Positions 43,508 through 51,100 of a stretch of DNA of 64,000 nucleotides are shown here, piece after piece. The stretch is from Bacteroidales bacterium UBA6397 (lineage in GTDB: Bacteria > Bacteroidota > Bacteroidia > Bacteroidales > UBA932): assembly GCA_002439875.1 (NCBI GenBank), contig DJQB01000036.1, positions 126,594 to 190,593 of the forward strand, read 5' to 3'. A model generated the notes under the pieces. That model was not told the origin of the DNA. It saw nothing but the letters and a program-made list of their open reading frames with translations, and made no database searches. Position 1 is the first letter of the stretch, and every line of letters begins with the position of its first letter. The position numbers were made by a program, and so were the translations under genes.

Positions 43508-44389
43508 TTATAAAAGTGTTAAATCGTCTTCGATATAATTGTCTTCCAAGTGTTCAAGAGAAATTGAATACATTATCAATGTTCCCTTGAAGTGTCTCTT
43601 TAATCTTACAGACCTATCGTTATCCCCTGATGTTACCAAAGCCCCATCGTTGCTTATTATCCAAAGGGAATCGGGGTCAGTGCAATAATCACGAAGATTC
43701 CCCAGCCCCAAACCAGCATTGTGATTGGTGGATCTGATAGTGAATCGAGGCTCCATGGCTTTCTTTATTGCTTGAACGTCATCCGTTATTTCTGGCAGCA
43801 CCGTTCTTACGGATTCGGCAATACCACGGCCAAAGTCGCATACGGAAATGAAAACCTTGTTGATTCTCCTGTCATATTCAACCATGGAGAAGGCAACTCC
43901 TTCACATAAAGAATGGTCGATGACATTGTAATACGCCTCTGTTAAACTGCCTTCAAGTGGAGTCAGGTCTTTAGCCTGAAACTTGGTGGTCCGGAAATAT
44001 TCACTTATCCGTTTGGCGTGCATTTCCATCCCGTCCGCTTCAATCTTCCATAAGTTCAGAATGTCATCGTTGCCTGGTTTTACATAGTCTTCATGCAAAT
44101 TCCAGTATCTTGATATTCCGAGCTCATTTTCAAGATAGCCTTTGATTTCTTTGCTCGTTTCCAACTGGACGTGGCAACCTTTTCGCGCGCAAGATTCAAT
44201 CAGACATGCAAGGGATGTGATGTGTTCTGGACGTAATTTGTCTCGTGTAATGTCATTGCTGATATTTACCACCAAATGGTTGACGCCTTTCTGTTCGATC
44301 ATATATCTTCCATCGCAAATTCCGGCAAGCCAACTAAGCCTGTCGGCTGATGACAGTATTACTACTCTTATATTTGCGACTTTAAGCAT
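43508..44389 (-). CDS. GHKL-type ATPase (HATPase) partner of the STAS-like protein
   Basis: 293 aa from the ATG at 44389. The N-box has E151, N155 and H159 (EAYYNVIDHS); G1 is D185-F-G-R-G-I; G2 is NHNAGLGLGNL at about 222-232. The N-terminal 110 residues are alpha/beta with a STAS-like look (HLVVNISNDITRDKLRPEHI). No receiver, HisKA or transmembrane domain is seen, so it resembles anti-sigma kinases more than sensor kinases. It has its own promoter at 44411-44442 and a terminator after the pair. Confidence 0.75.
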   Translation of the reverse strand: MLKVANIRVVILSSADRLSWLAGICDGRYMIEQKGVNHLVVNISNDITRDKLRPEHITSLACLIESCARKGCHVQLETSKEIKGYLENELGISRYWNLHEDYVKPGNDDILNLWKIEADGMEMHAKRISEYFRTTKFQAKDLTPLEGSLTEAYYNVIDHSLCEGVAFSMVEYDRRINKVFISVCDFGRGIAESVRTVLPEITDDVQAIKKAMEPRFTIRSTNHNAGLGLGNLRDYCTDPDSLWIISNDGALVTSGDNDRSVRLKRHFKGTLIMYSISLEHLEDNYIEDDLTLL

Positions 44390-44410
44390 AGACACATAAC
44401 CTTTTCAGAG

Positions 44411-44442
44411 CAAAGATAATCTTTAGAAAATCATTTTCCAAA
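44411..44442 (-). promoter_or_regulatory. Bacteroidota-type promoter of the ATPase-STAS pair
   Basis: On the minus strand TTTG at 44442-44439 and TATCTTTG at 44418-44411, 20 bp apart, 22 bp before the ATG at 44389. A good match to the consensus. Confidence 0.7.
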
Positions 44443-44506
44443 CAATGTTTCTGTGATGCTCTTTTATCTTAACGGCAATTCCAGTATTTCAAAGAACCTG
44501 TTTTCG

Positions 44507-44635
44507 TCCCCGGGAACGGAATCGAACCGCTCACATCGCGCTAGGCTTTCGGGGCGGCCCCCGCCCTCCTGGGCTTAAATCCTACGCAAGGCCGCTTCGT
44601 GCTGGCAGGGACCCATATCCTGCCCTTTCCGGGGA
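44507..44635 (-). tRNA. tRNA-like RNA, about 129 nt, degenerate
   Basis: Acceptor-like ends pair over 7 bp (TCCCCGG with CCGGGGA). A T-arm-like segment GCGGTTCGATTCCG precedes the 3' end and a D-arm-like AGGG/CCCT hairpin follows the 5' end. The middle is too long and GC-rich, with an extra hairpin GGGGGCCGCCCC. It is not a canonical tRNA; a decayed or tRNA-mimic RNA is likely. Confidence 0.35.
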
Positions 44636-44743
44636 GTTGCCGGTCTTTCCCGGCTGTCAAACAAACTTATTATCTCAACACTACTAAACACACAGTCTTT
44701 CACCGCCCGGCGCTCCTTGACACCGTAATTGAAATTAAACTGA

Positions 44744-44837
44744 GATCCCGTGCCGGACTCGAACCGGAATGAGTAATTAATCTGATTTATGACTAATCGG
44801 TATTTTGCCTGCCGCTCCCCACGGAGCCACACGGGAT
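44744..44837 (-). tRNA. tRNA-like RNA, about 94 nt, degenerate
   Basis: Acceptor-like arms ATCCCGT and ACGGGAT pair over 7 bp. A GCTC/GAGC D-arm with a GG-containing loop and a T-arm CCGGTTCGAGTCCGG are present. The centre offers only GATT/AATC around a 7-nt loop AGTCATA that lacks U33. I cannot assign an anticodon with confidence. Confidence 0.4.
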
Positions 44838-44913
44838 TGTTCACGCCTCACAGCGTTACGCTTGGCCTCTCAGGACCTCTTGTGATAGGTTTGCCAAGAC
44901 TATTTTATTGCTT
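44838..44913. other. Short gap beside the tRNA-like RNAs
   Basis: No gene is seen. With 44396-44743 and the tRNA-like segments it makes an untranslated stretch of about 520 bp upstream of the ATPase operon. Confidence 0.4.
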
Positions 44914-45003
44914 TTACTCTTCATCATCCTCCTTGAACGCCCGCCAGTACAGCCAGACCACGAACGCCAGCATGACACCTTCAACAATGAGATGTATCGA
45001 CAT
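44914..45003 (-). CDS. 29-aa single-span membrane peptide
   Basis: MSIHLIVEGVMLAFVVWLYW then RAFKEDDEE and TAA. One hydrophobic helix with a charged C terminus. Its start overlaps the end of the upstream 108-aa gene by 23 bp, suggesting translational coupling. Could be a small phage membrane effector or type I-like toxin. Confidence 0.45.
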   Translation of the reverse strand: MSIHLIVEGVMLAFVVWLYWRAFKEDDEE

Positions 45004-45307
45004 ATCCTATAACATCCTCCTCAAGTATTTTCTCAAAATCCTTCAATATCTTTTTCCAGTCCCACTTGTTCGGAGCCAGCCTCGCCAATCTTGGCCCATC
45101 GAGCATCCAAGCGCCTTCCGCGCACTCCCAAGCCGCAAGACACTGCTCCAGTCTGTCAGCGATGAATTTCCTCGCAAGCGGCCTGATGTCTTCGCCCATC
45201 TGCGCCTTGTGCCAAAGCCCGACAATGTTAACCCCTGCATCCAGATAGTGTTTCGCCATCAAATCGATGAACTTGTCCCTGTTGACATCATATTTCTCCA
45301 TAGCCAA
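44981..45307 (-). CDS. Uncharacterised phage protein with RLAP-x-W motif
   Basis: 108 aa, helical (MAMEKYDVNRDKFIDLMAKH). The C-terminal segment RLARLAPNKWDWKKILKDFE resembles RRLAPKTISWRKAYKDAMAW found in the shifted frame of the next upstream gene, so the two may be relatives. Function unknown. Confidence 0.5.
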   Translation of the reverse strand: MAMEKYDVNRDKFIDLMAKHYLDAGVNIVGLWHKAQMGEDIRPLARKFIADRLEQCLAAWECAEGAWMLDGPRLARLAPNKWDWKKILKDFEKILEEDVIGYVDTSHC

Positions 45308-45357
45308 TGAATATTAGTGATGTTGTCTCCCGTCCCAATCGTGTGTGATGACTCCCA

Positions 45358-45627
45358 TCAGCATCCACGCGTCCGGATTGTTTTCCGGACTGAGAAGCCA
45401 CGCCATCGCATCCTTATAAGCCTTGCGCCAGCTGATAGTCTTCGGAGCCAGTCTGCGCACGCACCCATCGTGTACGCAATCATCAGTGTCCCCAAGTGCC
45501 ACCACGCGAACTCCGCTTTCCCTGCAATCGCCTGCACCGCGTTCACCATCAACGCCACCGCCACCACAACCGCGAACACCCTCCAGATGCCCACCGTGGT
45601 CCTCTCCATTCTTTCTTCTTCGCTCAT
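45358..45627 (-). CDS. Small membrane protein, frameshifted at its 3' end
   Basis: 89 aa, ATG at 45627 or 45609 (MERTTVGIWRVFAVVVAVAL). Two hydrophobic helices fit (RVFAVVVAVALMVNAVQ and LGTLMIAYTMGACADWL). After RRL the frame becomes SAGARLIRMRW, but the shifted frame down to 45314 reads LAPKTISWRKAYKDAMAWLL then SPENNPDAWMLMGVITHDWD, which looks like the native end. An indel around 45430-45445 is likely. Its 5' part and promoter are duplicated at 47930-48120. Confidence 0.6.
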   Translation of the reverse strand: MSEEERMERTTVGIWRVFAVVVAVALMVNAVQAIAGKAEFAWWHLGTLMIAYTMGACADWLRRLSAGARLIRMRWRGFSVRKTIRTRGC

Positions 45628-45677
45628 AACTCATTGTTTTTGTGATATTTTATTGTTATCTTCGCTCATTTAATGCT

Positions 45678-45707
45678 GTATTGCATTTGTATTGCGTTTG
45701 TGTTTAC
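45678..45707 (-). promoter_or_regulatory. Paired-heptamer promoter/operator element (locus 4)
   Basis: GTATTGC at 45678 and 45689 with GTTTAC at 45702, in the divergent region between the membrane-protein gene and the repressor. Being next to the repressor gene, it is a plausible repressor operator. Confidence 0.6.
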
Positions 45708-45794
45708 ACTGCAAATATAGAGAAGTCTCTGTAATATTCAAAGAATTTTGCAGAAAGATTTCTAATTATTTTAACGCAAAAATTGCATTGAATT

Positions 45795-46241
45795 ATGACA
45801 CAAGGTGTTAAGGAAAGACTGATTACTTTTTTGAAGAATGAGGGTTTGTCGCAGGCTAAGTTTGAGCGCATCTGTGGCTTTTCCAATGGTTATGTAAACA
45901 ACATTCGTAACGGTATCGGAGCTGATAAGTTGCAGACTATTCTCTGTAAATTCCCAGCATTGAACGCCAACTGGCTTGTCAATGGAGAAGGTGAAATGTC
46001 TACTCCATCACAGAGAGCAGGGGATAATAGTGTCGTTATTGGCAGCCATAATCACCATGGCTCTTTCAACATCGATAACCGCCAATATTATTCCGACAGC
46101 CCCGATGTCCTCAGAGCCCAAATCGAACTACTCGACGAACGCATCAAGGAGAAGGACGCCCAGATCAAGGAGAAGGACGCCCAGATCAAGGAGAAGGACG
46201 CCCAGATAAACCGTCTCCTCTCCATCCTCGAAAAGCAATAA
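45795..46241 (+). CDS. Phage repressor-like HTH protein with tandem-repeat coiled coil
   Basis: 148 aa. The N-terminal HTH (LSQAKFERICGFSNGYVNNI) and linker NANWLVNGEGEM are typical of Bacteroidales phage CI-like repressors. The C-terminal region is a coiled coil made of three IKEKDAQ heptads, encoded by a 21-bp tandem repeat, ending INRLLSILEKQ. No S24 peptidase domain, so induction does not use self-cleavage. It is transcribed away from the leftward operon and probably maintains lysogeny. Confidence 0.78.
   Translation: MTQGVKERLITFLKNEGLSQAKFERICGFSNGYVNNIRNGIGADKLQTILCKFPALNANWLVNGEGEMSTPSQRAGDNSVVIGSHNHHGSFNIDNRQYYSDSPDVLRAQIELLDERIKEKDAQIKEKDAQIKEKDAQINRLLSILEKQ
46143..46205 (+). repeat. 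Three perfect 21-bp tandem repeats
   Basis: Unit ATCAAGGAGAAGGACGCCCA + G repeated three times in the repressor gene, one unit per 7-residue heptad. Unit gain or loss keeps the frame and changes coiled-coil length. Confidence 0.9.
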
Positions 46242-46346
46242 GAAAGGGCGCACCTCCCGGCGTGGCCTTTCCCTTACCATTAAATCATTAGGATTATAAG
46301 AAAGTCTATAGTCCAAGTTTAGGAATCAACACTAATTTTAACTGTT

Positions 46347-46475
46347 ATGAGTAAAGAAAATTATCAAACGAAGAAAGCTCCTGCAGGGCCTCCACCGCCA
46401 CCTCCATCGAGCAGTGACCCGAAGATCCACGGCATCAGACCAGCATCGCCTCCACTGCCAGAGAAAAAAGGATGA
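46347..46475 (+). CDS. 42-aa proline-rich small protein
   Basis: MSKENYQTKKAPAGPPPPPP then SSSDPKIHGIRPASPPLPEK + KG. Six consecutive prolines. Begins 105 bp after the repressor stop, after an imperfect hairpin at 46244-46272. Its 3' end overlaps the convergent membrane-protein gene by 41 bp. Function unknown. Confidence 0.5.
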   Translation: MSKENYQTKKAPAGPPPPPPSSSDPKIHGIRPASPPLPEKKG

Positions 46476-47034
46476 TGCAAGCGAATGCAGCCGCCCAAAG
46501 ACTGATGTTGACGCCTATCCGGTAACACTTCCTTATCCGCAGGGCGATACGGAGGTTTCTATTGGCACAATCCTGCAATCGGATCAGCTCCTGGTACTTC
46601 TTACACACCACCCAATTCTTGTCTTTGTAGTTGTCGAGCCAATCGACTGTTTCCAGTGTAAGAAAATCAGCTGGAGCGGATCCCGGACCGTAAGAAGTCA
46701 CATTGTACATTGATCCCTTCCAGAAGCAGATGATGACCACCGAGATGAATACAATGCCATAGCACGTGAGCGACAATGAAAGCGTCGAAGGTGCTGATGC
46801 GGCCACGAGCCCGGCAAGGATGCCGATCAGGGAGATGTCAGCAGCGACATACCATCCGAGGAACGTCTGGACAATCCCCATTGTGTGGCTGATTGTCTGT
46901 GTGCTGAATTCCAGCTTCCTTTTCCCCGCCTCGTAGGCAAGGTTGATGATTTCCGGAGTCAGCCTGTCCATCGGGATGTCGAATGTCTTCTCCTCGAAGA
47001 CCTGCTTGGCTGTGTTTTCTTTATGCTTGAACAT
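46435..47034 (-). CDS. Membrane protein at the prophage right end
   Basis: 199 aa from the ATG at 47034 (MFKHKENTAKQVFEEKTFDI). Hydrophobic helices: IVQTFLGWYVAADISLIGIL, LVAASAPSTLSLSL, CYGIVFISVVIICFW and GVNISLWAAAFACIILFSLA. A soluble stretch lies between helices 3 and 4. No family recognised. Membrane proteins at this position may act in superinfection exclusion. Confidence 0.6.
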   Translation of the reverse strand: MFKHKENTAKQVFEEKTFDIPMDRLTPEIINLAYEAGKRKLEFSTQTISHTMGIVQTFLGWYVAADISLIGILAGLVAASAPSTLSLSLTCYGIVFISVVIICFWKGSMYNVTSYGPGSAPADFLTLETVDWLDNYKDKNWVVCKKYQELIRLQDCANRNLRIALRIRKCYRIGVNISLWAAAFACIILFSLAVEAMLV

Positions 47035-47228
47035 ACCTCTGTTGTTTTTTGCAAATATAATAAATCCAATGTAGTAAACCTTATCGTTTATCAATAAATC
47101 GAAATTAAAATTTCGGTCAAAATTAATTAAAATTTCTAAAATTATCGTTGTAAGTAATTGTTTAATAAAATTTTAAGTGGACGTGTGCCAGGACAAAAAC
47201 GGGACAAAAACTTTTAGTAAATCGTTTT
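47035..47228. other. Prophage/remnant junction, candidate attachment region
   Basis: 194 bp AT-rich gap between the right-most prophage gene and the start of the second integrase copy. It holds GGACAAAAAC twice in tandem (47191-47211). Two prophages of the same integrase type sit head to tail here, so a core att site should lie inside. I cannot define the core without the sequence before the window. Confidence 0.45.
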
Positions 47229-47503
47229 ATGAGCAAAAAGCCGAAATTGATTACCAAGGACTTAAAAAGTTTAGAACCCGACAGAGCAATCCTGTATCCT
47301 CCGCAAAATCGCTGTAATGAACTAATAGACAATATTTTACGGGATTTTTCCGAGAAAAACGGGACAAAAACGGGACAAGATTTTTCCTTGTATGATGCGC
47401 TCAGCGCATTGTGCAAAGAAAAAAAAATTGTGTTAACGCCACCGATTCCATACATAGATTTCATTCCTCCGAAGCTCTCAAGGCCGTTGACATTATAGAT
47501 TAA
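47229..47503 (+). pseudogene. Integrase remnant (second copy, 1072-bp internal deletion)
   Basis: Starts MSKKPKLITKDLKSLEPDRA and shows the native integrase N terminus with the nine-A reading of the tract (LCKEKKIVLTPPIPYIDF). After CCTCCGAAGCTC at 47466-47477 it jumps to the last codons of the integrase, out of frame. Positions 47336-47477 match 1-143 with one A fewer, and 47466-47503 match 1204-1241. Confidence 0.85.
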
Positions 47504-47507
47504 AAAA

Positions 47508-47527
47508 GCCCCGGATTGCTCCGGGGC
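47508..47527 (-). terminator. Remnant copy of the hicB terminator
   Basis: The same GCCCCGG/CCGGGGC hairpin with T tract as at 1246-1265. Confidence 0.65.
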
Positions 47528-47557
47528 CGTGCGGCTATGCGCTTTTGCTGTCAAACA

Positions 47558-47784
47558 TTAAGAGATAGCCGATAATTCTTTTGCGATGGTGTGGATGCCG
47601 TCCACAATTTTCGCCCTCATAGCCGGACGCGGCTTACGATAGCCGTTGGCATAGTGGGTCAGTTGTTGTTGGTTGATTCCGGTCACTTTGGCGATGGCCG
47701 ATTTCGGCACCAATTTTTCTGTATAGTGAAGAAGAGCCGCGGTGGTCATACTCCATTCAAACTCCCATTCACCGTCAAATTCAG
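47558..47784 (-). pseudogene. hicB remnant (3' part)
   Basis: Matches 1296-1522 with a few substitutions and encodes the last 63 residues (MTTAALLHYTEKLVPKSAIA onward). The first 59 codons are missing and replaced by tape-measure sequence at 47785. Confidence 0.8.
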
Positions 47785-48120
47785 CTGGGCAGTCGGATTG
47801 TGCAACCCGTCAGCCGGAATCAAATATTCCCCTCCATTTTCACCCACAAGCACGGTAGGGGAGGACACGAACCCTCTCTTGTCCGGAGACAGCCGCACCT
47901 TGAACGCCTTCCCCATAACCGCCTGCACCGCGTTCACCATCAACGCCACAGCCACCACAACCGCAAACACCCTCCGGATGCCCACCGTGGTACTCTCCAT
48001 CCAGTATGATAACCCACGACAGCTCACCTATAACTCATTTGTTTTCTGAATATTTTATTACTAAATTCGCATTAAATGTTGCTGTGTGGCATCTGTAATG
48101 TTTGAGTTTAACGTTTACAG
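47785..48120 (-). pseudogene. Mosaic of tape-measure and membrane-protein fragments
   Basis: 47791-47905 matches the tape measure gene at about 17846-17960 (GFVSSPTVLVGENGGEY). From about 47915 it matches 45525-45715: the membrane-protein N terminus (TTVGIRRVFAVVVAVALMVN) and its promoter with decayed heptamers at 48084 and 48095. These join into one open frame (47746-48027) encoding a chimeric 93-aa protein. It is a deletion scar of a related prophage in the same gene order. Confidence 0.75.
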
Positions 48121-48198
48121 TTTATTATATGTTAGACAATAATAAACTTGTTTTTATATGTTGGAACTTCCTCCGCTTCCGCTGATCAATAGCATGTT

Positions 48199-51100
48199 AT
48201 GACTATCAAGAATTTGTCTTATGCCGCAGCGATGATGTTTGTCGCGGCATCGGTCGGTTGTACATCCAACGACCTGGTTGAGAATATTGCCTTGAATAAG
48301 GCGGCCTGCGCTTCGTCTTCTTATGATTATAACCTTACGGCGCAGCTGGTCACGGATGGCGTTGTGGAAAATGCCGAACCCGCTTGGCTTAAAGTCTGTA
48401 CGTCTGGAAGGGAATTTCCTCGGCGCGAGAAGGAATGGACCGTGGATGCCGGGCCATATTCAAGCAATAGGTTAGAGGGCGAGGCCAATTTCCTTGAATA
48501 TGAATGGAGTCGACAGAGGTTTTCCGCCGGTTGTGTCCGTGTGCGTGGGTATGTGGTCTATCAGGAGCCTGCTAAAGGGTGGTCTGTCACATGCAAGGCA
48601 GGTGATTCCGGAGCGGTAATGAATCAGGTCGGGTTTGTCGGAGGCTCCGGCTTACCGGGGACAAAACGCCTCCCTGAAGTGATTACGGATCCGAACAAAC
48701 TAACCGAGTCAATCTCCCGTCCGTCCCGTGAGTTGGATTTGGAAATCCCACTCATAGATGCGGTTGACTTCAATCATTTCAAGATTGAGTTCAATATGGA
48801 CGGCGCTCTTTTCTGGGTTATCTATTCTGTGGATTTCTCAACGGAGCCGAAATTCGGAAGGAGTTCTGACACCGGACCTTATGATTCCAAAGAATCACGT
48901 GGATTCATTGTGCTTCCGTCGGAGGTCTATTCAAGCGTGTGGATGAGCGCTGACGACAAGCCACAGTGGATTCGGATTGACCTTGGGTCGAAAAAGAAAT
49001 TCAGTGAGGTTCGCCTTAATTGGATCCATAAGGCAGACGGTGGCCGCATTGAAGTATCGGACGATGGGAAGAGTTGGAAGAAGGTCGCTGATCTTCCGCA
49101 GACAGATTCTCTGGCATATTCATTCAAGGCGGTTGGAAACGCCCGTTATGTCCGTCTTTCAATGGAGGGAACAGATGAGAGCGGGCATTTTGCTTTGAGT
49201 GAGATGGAAGTGCTTGGACCTAAAGTGATTGAAGAAATCAAGCCGGAATGGAAACTTCAGCGGGCTTCAGCAGTATCAGAAATTGGCGAGGTGATTTCCG
49301 GAAATGAATATGATGACTCGGATTGGCTGCCCGCGGTCGTGCCGGGAACTGTTCTATACAGTTACATAGCTGCAGGTGCCGTGCCGGATCCCGGAATCGC
49401 GGACAACAATCTTCAGATTTCAGAATCGTTCTTCAATTCTGATTTCTGGTACAGGTGGACACCGGACACTCGGTCACTGAGCATGTCGAAGCGACCGGAA
49501 GGCGAGTCTCTGATTCTTGCATTCGATGGAATAAACTGGAAGGCAGAGGTTTATGTCAATGGAAAATTTGTGGGGAACATCGCCGGCGCCTTCAAGCGCG
49601 CCCGTTTTGACATCACGGACTTGATAATAGGCGATAAAGATGTCATAGCCGTTCACATTATAAAACCAGCCCATTATGCGGCAGTCAAGGAGAAAAACGC
49701 CGAGAGCCCGGACTTCAACGGTGGCCAGCTCGGGGCCGACAACCCGACTTTCCATGCCACTGTGGGTTGGGACTGGATGCCTACAGTCAGAGGACGCGAC
49801 ATGGGAATATGGAACGACATCCGGATCGAGAAGGTGAAGGCTGTGACTTTAAGTGATCCTTTGGTTCAGAGCAAGATAACGGATGGACTTGCGTCGATGA
49901 CCGTTTCGGTCAAGATTGTGGACGGAACTTACAAGTCGCTTCGACAGGCCCAGCGACCAGAGAAAACCATCTGCGGAACCCTGCGTGGAACCATCGGCGG
50001 CATCGAGTTCTCAAAGATAGTGGAATTGAAAGCAGGGGAGAGTGGAACTATCATATTCACTCCCGAGGAATATCCTCAACTGAAGAATCAGGAAATCGCT
50101 CTTTGGTGGCCTAACGGCTACGGCGAGCCTGCTTTGCACAAAGCTACCTTCACATTCATTCCTGACGGAGCGACAGAAGCGATGACATCTATCGAATGGC
50201 AGGCCGGCATCAGGGAATTCACCTACGGTGATGTTATGAGTGACCTTAAGATGTTCATCAACGGCCGCCGCTTCTTCCCTAAAGGCGGCAACTGGGGCTT
50301 CAGCGAATATAACCTCCGCTATAGGGCTGATGAATATGAAAACGCGGTCCGTATGCACAAGGACATGAATATGAATATGATCCGTAACTGGGTCGGCCAG
50401 ACGGGCGATGAGGAGTTCTATGAAGCCTGCGACAAGTATGGAATAGTAGTATGGCAGGATTTCTGGCTGGCCAACCCGGCAGACGGCCCTGATCCAGATG
50501 ACAATGAGATGTTCCTTGACAATGCCAGAGATTATGTCAGCCTGATCCGCAAACATCCGAGCATCGGTCTGTACTGTGGTCGTAACGAGGGCTATCCTCC
50601 GGCAGCGTTGAACGCCGGTCTGACAGAGACCGTTAACGCTCTTCATTCAGACATCGTTTATATTCCAAGCTCAGCCGATGACGGTGTCAGCGGCCACGGC
50701 CCTTACCGTGCCGTCGAGCCTTCGTACTACTTCGAAAACCCGACTGCCAAGTTCCACAGCGAGAGGGGAATGCCTGCGATCATGGAATATGAAAGCCTGC
50801 GTCAGATGCTCACTCCGGACCATCTCTGGCCTACGAACGATGTCTGGGGACAGCATGATTTCACAAGAACGGGAGCTCAGGGCGACACAGCGTTTGTCGG
50901 AATGGTAAGAAGGCGTTTCGGAGAGCAGGCGATGGAGTCCGCCGAGACGTTCGCGAAATATGCCCAGTGGGTCAACTATGATGGCTACCGTGCCATGTAC
51001 GAGGCGAACAACGTCGGTCGTAAAGGACTCCTGATCTGGATGTCACATAGTGCCTGGCCAAGCCTTGCATGGCAGACCTACGATTATTGGTTCCGTCCGA

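Noticed and set aside
44507..44837. Functional suppressor tRNAs for the stop codons above
   Set aside because: The central arms are not canonical and lack U33 in the better candidate loop, so no anticodon can be trusted.
47229..48120. A separate satellite element or miniature phage
   Set aside because: Fragments are out of frame, lack complete genes and match the neighbouring prophage in order; deletion scar is simpler.
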